Below are positions 46,083 to 53,332 of a stretch of 54,519 nucleotides of DNA, piece after piece. This DNA is from Pseudomonadota bacterium (GTDB lineage: Bacteria; Pseudomonadota; Gammaproteobacteria; Burkholderiales; Burkholderiaceae_C): NCBI GenBank assembly GCA_018241265.1, contig JAFEEF010000003.1, forward strand, positions 1 to 54,519, given 5' to 3'. The position numbers and the translations under genes are program-made. The notes under the pieces were generated by a model, which worked only from the letters and a program-made list of their open reading frames with translations, ran no database searches and had not been told where the DNA came from. Position 1 is the stretch's first letter. Each line of letters begins with the position of its first letter.

Positions 46083-47252
46083 ATGGTTTCCGTTGCCTCG
46101 CCTGCCGGCCCCGCCCCCGTTGCCGCCGTTGCATCGTCGCCTTGCGTGCTCGTCATCGACGACGAGCGGCAGAGCGCGGCGCTGCTGGCCGATCTGCTGA
46201 GGGCGCGTTTCGGCTATCGGGTCGAAGTGGCCCGCAGCGGCGAGGACGGCCTGGCACGCGCCGGGGAGCTGCGCCCGGACCTGATCCTGCTCGACGTGCT
46301 GATGCCGGGACTCGACGGCTTCGAGGTCTGCATGCGGCTGCGCCGTCAACGCGACTTCGTCGCGACGCCGATCGTCCTGGTGACCGCGCTCGAGGCCAAG
46401 GAAGACCGCGTGCGCGGCCTCGAAGCCGGCGCCGACGATTTCCTCAGCAAGCCGATCGCGCAGGCCGAGCTGTTCGCGCGCGTGCGCTCGCTGCTGCGCG
46501 TCAAGTCGCTCTACGACGAGGTCTCGCGCCAGCGCAGCGAGCTGGCCCGCTGGTCGGCGCTGCTCGAGCGGCGCGTCGACGAGAAGCTCGCCGAGATCGA
46601 GCGGCTGGCGCGGCTGAAGCGCTTCTTCTCGCCGCGGCTGGCGGCCCGGCTGCTCGGCGACGCCCGCGACGATCCGCTCGCCAGCCATCGGCGCGAGGTC
46701 TCGGTGCTGTTCGCCGACCTGCGCGGCTTCACGGCGTTTGCCGAACACCACGATGCGGACACCGTGATGCAGGTGCTGCGCGAGTTCCACGCGACGATGG
46801 GCGAGCTGATCTTCCGCTTCGACGGCACGCTCGAGCGCTTCACCGGCGACGGCATGATGGTGTTCTTCAACGATCCGGATCCCGTCGCGGATCATGCGCG
46901 GCAGGCCGTGCGGCTAGGCCTGGCGATGGTGCGCGCGAGCGGCGGTCTGCTGGCGCGCTGGGGCGCGACCTCGCTCGGCCTGGCGGTCGGCATCGACAAG
47001 GGTGTCGCGACGCTCGGGGCGATCGGCTTCGAGAGCCGCGTCGACTACGCCGCGATCGGCCGCGTCACGAACGTCGCGGCGCGGCTGTGCGCCGAAGCGC
47101 GGGCGGGCGAAGTGCTCCTGGCCGAGGAGGTCTGGAACGACCTCGACGGCGAAGGCTTGGTGGCCATGGCCGAGCTGCTCGTGCTGAAAGGCTTCGCGCA
47201 GCCGATCGCCTGCCGGCGCCTGCGCGATGCGGCCTCACCAGCTCGTCGGTAG
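46083..47252 (+). CDS. Response regulator with adenylate/guanylate cyclase output
   Basis: A 389-residue protein: Ala/Pro-rich N-terminus (1-20), receiver domain (21-140) with Asp26-Asp27 and phospho-acceptor Asp71 (LLDVLMPGLDG), a coiled linker (145-195), and a class III cyclase domain (about 200-370). Metal-binding aspartates are in LFADLRGF and RFTGDGMMVF; the transition-state Asn/Arg are in TNVAARL. The position of the adenine-selecting Lys holds Arg (LERFTGD), a variant seen in some bacterial cyclases. Phosphorylation by the kinase two genes upstream probably controls cyclic-nucleotide output. Its 3' end overlaps the convergent Crp/Fnr gene. Confidence 0.92.
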   Translation: MVSVASPAGPAPVAAVASSPCVLVIDDERQSAALLADLLRARFGYRVEVARSGEDGLARAGELRPDLILLDVLMPGLDGFEVCMRLRRQRDFVATPIVLVTALEAKEDRVRGLEAGADDFLSKPIAQAELFARVRSLLRVKSLYDEVSRQRSELARWSALLERRVDEKLAEIERLARLKRFFSPRLAARLLGDARDDPLASHRREVSVLFADLRGFTAFAEHHDADTVMQVLREFHATMGELIFRFDGTLERFTGDGMMVFFNDPDPVADHARQAVRLGLAMVRASGGLLARWGATSLGLAVGIDKGVATLGAIGFESRVDYAAIGRVTNVAARLCAEARAGEVLLAEEVWNDLDGEGLVAMAELLVLKGFAQPIACRRLRDAASPARR

Positions 47253-47891
47253 CGGACGCACGAGCACGATGCGGTGCTGCTCGACCGCGACGTAGCCGCC
47301 GCGCGCCAGGTCCTTCATCAGCCTGCTGACCATCTCGCGCGATGCGCCCACGTGGTTCGCGAGCGCCTGGTGCGTCAACCGCGCCGGCAATGCGCGCCGA
47401 CCGTCGGGCAGCTCCTGCGCCTGGGTGTTGAGCAGCTTGACGAGCCGAGGGTAGACGCCGAGCAGCGCGAGCGATCTTGCGTTGTCGGTCAGTGCGCGCA
47501 CGCGTGCGATCACGCGCTCGAGCAGCTCGAACGCGAACTGGGCATCGTTGGCGATGTGCTCGCGCAAGATCTCGCGCGACACCACCGAGCACCGCGTGGC
47601 TTCGAGCGTGATCACCGATGCCGAGCGCGGGCCGCCGTCGAGGCTCATCTCGCCGAAGTAGTCGCCGGGGGCGAGCGTCCCATAGGTGATCTCGCGATCG
47701 CGCTCGTCGGTGGAGTACGCCTTCACGCTGCCCGTCAGCAGGATGTAGAGCTGGTCGCCGTGATCGCCTTCCTGGATCAGCAGCGTGCCTTTGCGATAGC
47801 GGCGCAGCTCACCCTTGCGCGCGAGCGCGCGCAACCCGGCGCTCATCGGGACATCGGCGGGGATCGGGTCGTCGTCGGGTCGGGCGGTCAT
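47235..47891 (-). CDS. Crp/Fnr-family transcriptional regulator
   Basis: A 218-residue protein with an N-terminal cNMP-binding domain (about 15-135; IQEGDHGDQLYILLTGSVKAYS, GDYFGEMSLDGGPRSASV) and a C-terminal helix-turn-helix (about 165-215; LTHQALANHVGASREMVSRLMKDLARGG, seen as TLTHQALANHVGASREMV-type sequence). No Fnr-type N-terminal cysteines. GEMSLDGGPRSASV is close to the cAMP-binding cassette, so a cyclic nucleotide may be the ligand. The ATG at 47891 fits family length; the frame is open to 47942. It overlaps the cyclase gene tail-to-tail by 18 bases, a suggestive pairing. Confidence 0.92.
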   Translation of the reverse strand: MTARPDDDPIPADVPMSAGLRALARKGELRRYRKGTLLIQEGDHGDQLYILLTGSVKAYSTDERDREITYGTLAPGDYFGEMSLDGGPRSASVITLEATRCSVVSREILREHIANDAQFAFELLERVIARVRALTDNARSLALLGVYPRLVKLLNTQAQELPDGRRALPARLTHQALANHVGASREMVSRLMKDLARGGYVAVEQHRIVLVRPLPTSW

Positions 47892-48015
47892 GCGGACACG
47901 CGTCCTCGTTCTTTGCGATACGGCATCGGAAGCCGTCCGCAAAAAACTCTAGCACGCAGGGTCCGCCGCTGCGCTCGCGCGTCCGTGCCTGAAATCCGTT
48001 CGACATGCGCGGCGG

Positions 48016-48681
48016 TCAGTGGCAGACCGCGCTCTTCATGGCCGGGGTGATCGGCGGCAGCGCGGCGACCCGGTTGACCAGCTCGCGGATGCTGCCCGTC
48101 TGCGTCTTGATGCGGATGCTGCCGATCTGCGTGCGCACCGTGGAGATCGCCACGCCGACCTTCTTCGCGATCTCCTTGGGGCGCTCGCCCGCGCACAGGC
48201 CGTGCAGCACCGATGCCTCGGCGGTCGTCAGGCGATGCGTGCGGGCGAAGAAGTCCAGCGTCAAGGTCTCGCTGGCCGGCTGCTTGCCGAACATCAGCAT
48301 CGCCAGTCCTTCTTCGGCCGTGCCGTCCGCTGCGACGTGCACCGGCACGATCGCGATCGACGCACGCCGCCCCGCGGGGCCGAGCGTGAGGAGGCGCCGC
48401 AGGCCGCGGCTCGCTTCGATCAGGGCATGGCGCAGCAACGGCTGCTCGTCGTCCAGCACGGTCTGCACGAGTCCCTCGGCCAGGCACAGCGTGGCCATGC
48501 TGCCGAGCGCGCGCTGGCCGAGCTGGTTGGCATAGCGCAATTGGCCCGACGCGCCGACGAGGGCGACCCCGTAGTCGATCTCGTCGAGCATGCGGACATA
48601 GAGGCCCGCCTCGTCAACGCCGCCCCGCGCGACGGGCGGCAGCGACGCAAGTACCTCGGCGGTCCGGTCTGCGGGCGTCAT
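48016..48681 (-). CDS. LuxR-type helix-turn-helix regulator with PAS-like sensor (paralog A)
   Basis: A 221-residue protein. Residues ~25-140 resemble a PAS-like domain (DEIDYGVALVGASGQLRYANQLGQ), residues ~155-221 a LuxR-type DNA-binding domain (LTTAEASVLHGLCAGERPKEIA, VGVAISTVRTQIGSIRIKT; parts shown separately). There is no receiver aspartate, so activity is probably set by the N-terminal domain. AGGAG, seven bases before the ATG at 48681, decides the start. It is 114 bases downstream of a paralog on the same strand (48796-49551); the two share the DEIDYG opening and the STVRTQI helix. Confidence 0.85.
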   Translation of the reverse strand: MTPADRTAEVLASLPPVARGGVDEAGLYVRMLDEIDYGVALVGASGQLRYANQLGQRALGSMATLCLAEGLVQTVLDDEQPLLRHALIEASRGLRRLLTLGPAGRRASIAIVPVHVAADGTAEEGLAMLMFGKQPASETLTLDFFARTHRLTTAEASVLHGLCAGERPKEIAKKVGVAISTVRTQIGSIRIKTQTGSIRELVNRVAALPPITPAMKSAVCH

Positions 48682-48795
48682 GCAGCTTCTCCTCGAACGG
48701 CAGAACGTTACAAGGCGTAAGGCTACGAGCGACCGCGGACCGGATCTAGGCAAATCTGGCCACTGCCGCTTGTGAAATATTCACCTTTGCCGCAA

Positions 48796-49551
48796 CTACG
48801 CCGCCAGCGCATCGCAGCGCTGCGGCGTGGGCCAGCCGCCGACGTTGCTGGCGCCGCGGAGCACGCTCATCAGCGGCGGCAGCATCGCGACCTGCTGGAC
48901 CAGCGCGAAGATGCTTTGGGCGCCGGTCTTCGCACGGATGTTGTTGATCTGGGTGCGCACCGTCGCGATGCCGACGCCGAACTGCCGCGCGATGCGGTTC
49001 GGCGGCAAGCCCTGGCAGAGTGCCGCGAGCACCCGGGTCTCGGCCGGCGTCAAGCCATGGCAGCGCGCATAGCCTTCGACCGACAGCGTGGCGCAGACCT
49101 CGCGGCGCCCCAGCATGATCAGCGTCATCGGGCCGCCCGCGCTCGGCACGTTCAACGGCACGACCGAGATGCTGGCTCGCGCCACGCCGGTCGCCAGCGT
49201 CAGCAGCCGGCGCAGGCCGCGGCGCGCGGCGGCCTGCAACGCGCCGGCCAGCGTGACGTGGTCGCGCGGATCGCGCACGCGCAACTCGGTCCCGTGGACC
49301 TCCAGCGGATGCAGGCCATCGAGCTCGTGGCGTGCCGCGTGGTTCACGTGCACGACGCGCGTCTCGTCGGCAACCAGCAGCATGCCGTAGTCGATCTCGT
49401 CGAGCGTGGCGGCCAGCCAGGTGCGCGCGCCGACGGCGGCGCGCCGCTCCGGCCCATGATAGATACCGGACCTCCCGTCGAGCCCTGCGGACCAAGCGGC
49501 CGCAGCGTTTGCAGGGACTCGCGGATTCAGACCAGATGCATCGAAGGACAT
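48796..49551 (-). CDS. LuxR-type helix-turn-helix regulator with PAS-like sensor (paralog B)
   Basis: A 251-residue protein related to the next gene downstream. It has an N-terminal extension (1-45), a PAS-like part (LDEIDYGMLLVADETRVVHVNH, shown as DEIDYGMLLVADET) and a LuxR-type HTH (LTPAETRVLAALCQGLPPNRIA and VGIATVRTQINNIRAKT). AAGGAG six bases before the ATG supports the start. The pair may form a two-layer switch or be a recent duplication with diverging targets. The 139-base gap to the esterase gene carries two GGGTGA copies (in GGGTGATTTCCCG and GGGTGACCC, near 49570-49590), a possible regulator site. Confidence 0.85.
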   Translation of the reverse strand: MSFDASGLNPRVPANAAAAWSAGLDGRSGIYHGPERRAAVGARTWLAATLDEIDYGMLLVADETRVVHVNHAARHELDGLHPLEVHGTELRVRDPRDHVTLAGALQAAARRGLRRLLTLATGVARASISVVPLNVPSAGGPMTLIMLGRREVCATLSVEGYARCHGLTPAETRVLAALCQGLPPNRIARQFGVGIATVRTQINNIRAKTGAQSIFALVQQVAMLPPLMSVLRGASNVGGWPTPQRCDALAA

Positions 49552-49690
49552 GACGTACTCCTTGGGTCACCCGTCGGGAAATCACCCGTTCGGATGAGCA
49601 GCAGAGTACGGATCGTTACTTCGATTAACGAGTGCAAATGCCAAGACGCAGATGTGAACTAGTGCACAAGGCTGCGCCAGGTCGGCCCGG

Positions 49691-50353
49691 TCACGCCAGC
49701 ACGCGCAGCAGCCAGCGGTTGAGGTCCGCGACCTCCTCCATGCAGACCGAATGCCCCATCGGGTAGTCGTGCACCTCGAGCGCATAGCCGAGCCGCGCGA
49801 GCAGGTCGCGTGTCGCGGCGGCGCGGGCCATCGGGATCATCTCGTCCATCTTGCCGTGCGCGAGGAAGATCGGCACGTCCTGGTTGGCAGGATTTCGCTC
49901 CGCCTCGAGCGTCGCCGCCAGCGGCAGGTACCCCGACAGACCGACCAGCCCGGCGAGCCGTTCCGGATGGCGCAGCCCGGTCATCAAGGTCATCGCGCAG
50001 CCTTGCGAGAAGCCGGCCAGCACGATGCGATTCGACGCGATGCCGCGCGCACGTTCACGCGCGATCAGCGCCTCGATCTCGGCCTGCGATTGCCGCAGAC
50101 CGGCCTCGTCCTCGCGCTGCACGAGGTTGGCGCCCAGGATGTCGTACCAGGCGCGCATCACATAGCCGCCGTTGATCGTGACCGGTCGGGTCGGCGCATG
50201 CGGGAACACGAAGCGCACCGGGCCGACGCCCGCGAGGTCGAGCTCCTGCGCGATCGGCACGAAGTCGTTGCCGTCGGCGCCCAGGCCGTGCATCACGATG
50301 ATGGTCGCGGTCGGGTTCGCGCCGGATTGCAGTTCGATCGCTTCGAGGGTCAT
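49691..50353 (-). CDS. Phospholipase/carboxylesterase-family alpha/beta hydrolase
   Basis: A 220-residue serine hydrolase of the carboxylesterase/thioesterase (PF02230-type) family. It has HGLGADGNDFVPIA (oxyanion-hole region), the nucleophile elbow GFSQG (Ser in AGFSQGCAM), the acid in GKMDEMIPM and the His in PMGHSVCMEE. No signal peptide, so cytoplasmic. Family members hydrolyse short acyl esters or thioesters with broad range. It is a stand-alone gene between the LuxR paralogs and the toxin-antitoxin pair. Confidence 0.93.
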   Translation of the reverse strand: MTLEAIELQSGANPTATIIVMHGLGADGNDFVPIAQELDLAGVGPVRFVFPHAPTRPVTINGGYVMRAWYDILGANLVQREDEAGLRQSQAEIEALIARERARGIASNRIVLAGFSQGCAMTLMTGLRHPERLAGLVGLSGYLPLAATLEAERNPANQDVPIFLAHGKMDEMIPMARAAATRDLLARLGYALEVHDYPMGHSVCMEEVADLNRWLLRVLA

Positions 50354-50401
50354 GGAATGTTCAGAGGTTGAGGTCGTGCGGGGCGCGCCGGATCCACGGG
50401 G

Positions 50402-50815
50402 TCACGTCGACGCGAACGGATTCTCGATGCGCACGCCGGCAAAGACCGCGCCGTGCTGCATGTCCTCGCTCAAGACCCGCTCGCAGCCGCTCTTGATGGC
50501 TGCCTGCACGATCAAGGCATCGTAGAAGGACAGGCCTCTCAGCACGTGGAGATCGAGCGCGCCGCCGATCAGATCAGCCGACGCCGCGACCATCTCGAAC
50601 CGTCGATAGAAGCCGATCCGTTGCCGAATCAGTTCGGGGGGCAAGCGAAGTTTGCGCAACGCGACGTTGACGTATTCCAGCAGCACTTGGGTCGACAGCA
50701 CCGCGATTCCGGCGCCGCGCAGCCCAGTGATCAGGGCGATGGCACGCTGCTGCTTCAGCGGCTCGTCGGCGGCGTCGGCATAGACGAGGACGTTCGTGTC
50801 CAACAGGCTACGCAC
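50402..50815 (-). CDS. PIN-domain toxin (VapC-like)
   Basis: A 137-residue PIN-domain protein, probably an RNase toxin. Acidic active-site residues are visible: Asp in LLDTNVLVYAD, Glu in LLEYVNVALRK and the Asp pair in LSFYDALIV and LSEDMQHG. The start is the GTG at 50815, eight bases inside the antitoxin gene; the frame upstream of it does not look like PIN sequence. Overlap with an upstream small gene is the standard type II toxin-antitoxin layout. Confidence 0.85.
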   Translation of the reverse strand: MRSLLDTNVLVYADAADEPLKQQRAIALITGLRGAGIAVLSTQVLLEYVNVALRKLRLPPELIRQRIGFYRRFEMVAASADLIGGALDLHVLRGLSFYDALIVQAAIKSGCERVLSEDMQHGAVFAGVRIENPFAST

Positions 50816-51035
50816 GACGATTCGCTTCTTCGCGGTCGAAGCGCCATCCTTCCAGGCGACCAGGCGTAGCGCGAGCCGACTGCTCGAAGGCCTGCAGCTC
50901 GCCGGCCAGTTGCTGGCTTCCCGCGAGTTGCTCCAGGTAGTCGCGAACGGCTTGGTTGAGGCTCTTGCCCATTGAGGCAGCGGCTGCGCGGGCCCGTTCG
51001 GCAATGCGTTCGTCCACCGACAGCGTGATGTTCAT
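50808..51035 (-). CDS. Type II antitoxin (VapB-like)
   Basis: A 75-residue protein starting MNITLSVDERIAERARAAA, followed by MGKSLNQAVRDYLEQLAG: a ribbon-helix-helix type DNA-binding start. The acidic/aromatic tail (EGWRFDREEANRRA) would wrap the toxin's active site. ATG 51035 is preferred over an ATG at 51059, as family similarity starts at MNITL. A palindrome at 51053-51069, just upstream, is a plausible operator for self-repression. Confidence 0.82.
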   Translation of the reverse strand: MNITLSVDERIAERARAAAASMGKSLNQAVRDYLEQLAGSQQLAGELQAFEQSARATPGRLEGWRFDREEANRRA

Positions 51036-51052
51036 GGCTTGGGGTTTCCGTG

Positions 51053-51069
51053 CGCACATATTGTGTGCG
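51053..51069. promoter_or_regulatory. Palindromic operator candidate of the toxin-antitoxin operon
   Basis: CGCACA (51053-51058) and TGTGCG (51064-51069) flank TATTG, 17 bases before the antitoxin ATG. The minus-strand sequence CACAATA within it resembles a -10 element, so a bound RHH antitoxin would block transcription. Confidence 0.5.
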
Positions 51070-51108
51070 AATCTCAGGAGAAACGAGAAATGCTGGCGGC
51101 GAGAACCC

Positions 51109-51894
51109 TCAGAGGGTGAAGTCGTAGTCGATCACGAGCGGCGCATGGTCGCTGAAGCGCTCGTCGAGGTAGATGGTTTCGGCGCGCGCCTTCTTCGCGA
51201 TGCCGGGAGTCGCGAGGTGGTAGTCGATGCGCCAGCCGACGTTCTTCGCCCAGGCCTGGCCGCGGTTGCTCCACCAGGTGTACTGCTCGGGATGCGGATT
51301 GAGCGTGCGGAACACGTCGACGTAGCCGATCTGCTCGAGCAGGTGCGTCATCCAGGCGCGCTCTTCCGGCAGGAAGCCGCTGTTCTTGCGGTTGCCGCGC
51401 CAGTTCTTCAGGTCGATCTCGTGGTGCGCGATGTTGATGTCGCCCACCAGCAGCACCTCGCGCTGCTGCGCCAGCGCATGCAGGTGCGGCGCCATCAGCG
51501 CGAGAAAGCGGAACTTGGCCTGCTGGCGCTCTTCGCCGCTCGAACCGCTCGGGAAGTAGCAGCTCACGACCGAGAGCTTGCGCCGCGCGTTGTCGAAGCG
51601 CGCCTCGACATAGCGCCCTTCGGCATCGAACTCCGGGTTGCCGATGCCGAGCACGACATCGCTCGGCTTCTTGCGGCTGTAGAGGCCGACGCCCGAGTAG
51701 CCCTTCTTGTCGGCGTAGTGGAAGTGCCCCTGCATGCCGGCGACGACGTCGAAGCGACCGTGCACCGTGTCGGCCTGGGCCTTGATCTCCTGCACGCCCA
51801 TACAATCGGCGCCCACTCCGGCGGCCCAAGCTTCCCAGCCTTTCGCGGCCGCGGAACGGATGCCGTTCAGGTTCAACGAGACGAGACGAAACAA
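51109..51894 (-). CDS. xth: Exodeoxyribonuclease III
   Basis: A 261-residue AP endonuclease/3'-5' exonuclease for DNA repair. Motifs of the EEP fold are complete: LNLNGIRSA (Asn), VQEIKAQ (metal Glu), YFPSGSS, GDINIAHHEIDLKNW (Asp/Asn), WWSNRGQAWAKNVGWRIDY and the terminal SDHAPLVIDYDF (Asp-His). Start TTG 51894 is the only one consistent with the family opening FRLVSLNLNG. It is divergent from pyrE, with just 13 bases between start codons, an arrangement that leaves little room for separate promoters. Confidence 0.95.
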   Translation of the reverse strand: MFRLVSLNLNGIRSAAAKGWEAWAAGVGADCMGVQEIKAQADTVHGRFDVVAGMQGHFHYADKKGYSGVGLYSRKKPSDVVLGIGNPEFDAEGRYVEARFDNARRKLSVVSCYFPSGSSGEERQQAKFRFLALMAPHLHALAQQREVLLVGDINIAHHEIDLKNWRGNRKNSGFLPEERAWMTHLLEQIGYVDVFRTLNPHPEQYTWWSNRGQAWAKNVGWRIDYHLATPGIAKKARAETIYLDERFSDHAPLVIDYDFTL

Positions 51895-51907
51895 GCGGGC
51901 ACTCCGA

Positions 51908-52573
51908 ATGAGCACAGCCGAACTGGCACAGGACTTCGTGAAGTTTGCGGTCGACGCCGGCGTGCTGCGCTTCGGCGAGTTCAAGACCAAGGCCGGCCGG
52001 CAGTCGCCTTACTTCTTCAACTCCGCCCTGTTCGACGACGGCGCCAAGCTCGGCCGCCTCGCGGAATTTTATGCGCGCCGCCTGATCGCCTCGGGCCTGG
52101 CGTTCGACATGCTGTTCGGGCCGGCCTACAAGGGCATCACGCTGGCCGCGGCCACCGCGGTCGAGCTGGCGCGCCTCGGCCGCGCGACGCCGTTCGCGTT
52201 CAATCGCAAGGAAGCCAAGGCGCACGGCGAAGGCGGCATGCTGGTCGGCGCACCGCTCTGCGGACAGGTCGTGATCGTCGACGACGTGATCACCGACGGC
52301 GCCTCCAAGCGCGAATCGGTGGACATGATCCGCGCGGCCGGCGGCCAGCCCGCGGCGGTGCTGATCGCGCTCGACCGCATGGAGCGCGGCGGCAGCGACG
52401 ACAAGCTGTCGCCCCGCTCGGCCGTTCAAGACTTCGAATTGGCCTATGCAATGCCCGTCATTTCGATCGCTACCGTCGCGGACTTGCTGGAATACTTGCG
52501 GAAACAGAACGACCCGGCGCTGCGCGCACACTTCGGCCGAGTCGCCGAATATCGCGAGCGCTATGGAGTTTGA
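51908..52573 (+). CDS. pyrE: Orotate phosphoribosyltransferase
   Basis: PyrE joins orotate with PRPP in pyrimidine synthesis. The 221-residue product has typical length, with FGEFKTKAGRQSPYFFNSALF at the N-terminus (shown as FKTKAGRQSPYFFN), GPAYKGITLAAATAVEL, the flexible loop FNRKEAKAHGEGG and the PRPP motif VVIVDDVITDG. It is divergent from xth; the next ATG follows its stop without a gap. Confidence 0.97.
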   Translation: MSTAELAQDFVKFAVDAGVLRFGEFKTKAGRQSPYFFNSALFDDGAKLGRLAEFYARRLIASGLAFDMLFGPAYKGITLAAATAVELARLGRATPFAFNRKEAKAHGEGGMLVGAPLCGQVVIVDDVITDGASKRESVDMIRAAGGQPAAVLIALDRMERGGSDDKLSPRSAVQDFELAYAMPVISIATVADLLEYLRKQNDPALRAHFGRVAEYRERYGV

Positions 52574-53308
52574 ATGGGGCCGGGTCGTCGTCGGATCGCG
52601 AGGGACTGCATCCCCGTCCTGCTGCTGGCGACGATCGCGGCGGTCGCGCCGACCATGGCTGCCCAGCCGGGCGTGTCGATCTACACCTGCACCGATGCCA
52701 GCGGCAAGAAGCTGACGTCCGATCGGCCGATCGCCGAGTGCAGCAGCCGCGAGCAGCGCGAGCTCAACGCCGACGGTTCCATCAAGCGCATCGTGCCGCC
52801 GACCGCGACCGCCGACGAGCGCGCCGCTGCCGAGGCGCGCGATGTCGAGGCGAACGCGGTACGCGTCGCGCGCCAGGACGCGATCCGGCGCGACCGCAAT
52901 CTGCTGATGCGCTTCCCCAGCGAAGCCGCGCACCGCAAGGCGCGCGAAGCCGCGCTGGACGATGCGCGCAAGGCCGTCGGCGCATCCGAGGCGCGCATCA
53001 CCGCGCTCGCCAAGGAGCGCAAGCCCCTCCTCGACGAGGCCGAGTTCTACGCCGGCCGCCAGATGCCGATCAAGCTGAAGAACCAGATCGAGGCCAACGA
53101 GGTCGCGACCGAGGCGCAGCGCGCGTTGATCCTCAACCAGCAGGCCGAGGTCGTGCGCATCAGCCAGCTCTACGACGCCGAGCTCGAACGGTTGAAGAAG
53201 CTGTGGTCGGGCGTGCAGCCCGGTTCGCTCGGCGTGTTGCAGACGCCCGAGGCGCCCGCATCGGCCGCGCTGGCCGCCGCCGCGTCATCGGACCCGACGC
53301 GCAAATAG
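52574..53308 (+). CDS. DUF4124-domain periplasmic protein
   Basis: A 244-residue protein with a signal peptide (about 1-30, PVLLLATIAAVAPTMAAQ) and an N-terminal DUF4124 domain (IYTCTDASGKKLTSDRPIAECS, shown as YTCTDASGKKLTSDRP and two cysteines). The remainder is a charged, mostly helical region (about 80-210; KAREAALDDARKAVG, KLKNQIEANEV), possibly a coiled coil. Function unknown. It follows pyrE directly and is probably co-transcribed with it. Confidence 0.82.
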   Translation: MGPGRRRIARDCIPVLLLATIAAVAPTMAAQPGVSIYTCTDASGKKLTSDRPIAECSSREQRELNADGSIKRIVPPTATADERAAAEARDVEANAVRVARQDAIRRDRNLLMRFPSEAAHRKAREAALDDARKAVGASEARITALAKERKPLLDEAEFYAGRQMPIKLKNQIEANEVATEAQRALILNQQAEVVRISQLYDAELERLKKLWSGVQPGSLGVLQTPEAPASAALAAAASSDPTRK

Positions 53309-53332
53309 CTTGGCGGCGGCCGGCCGGGCCGA

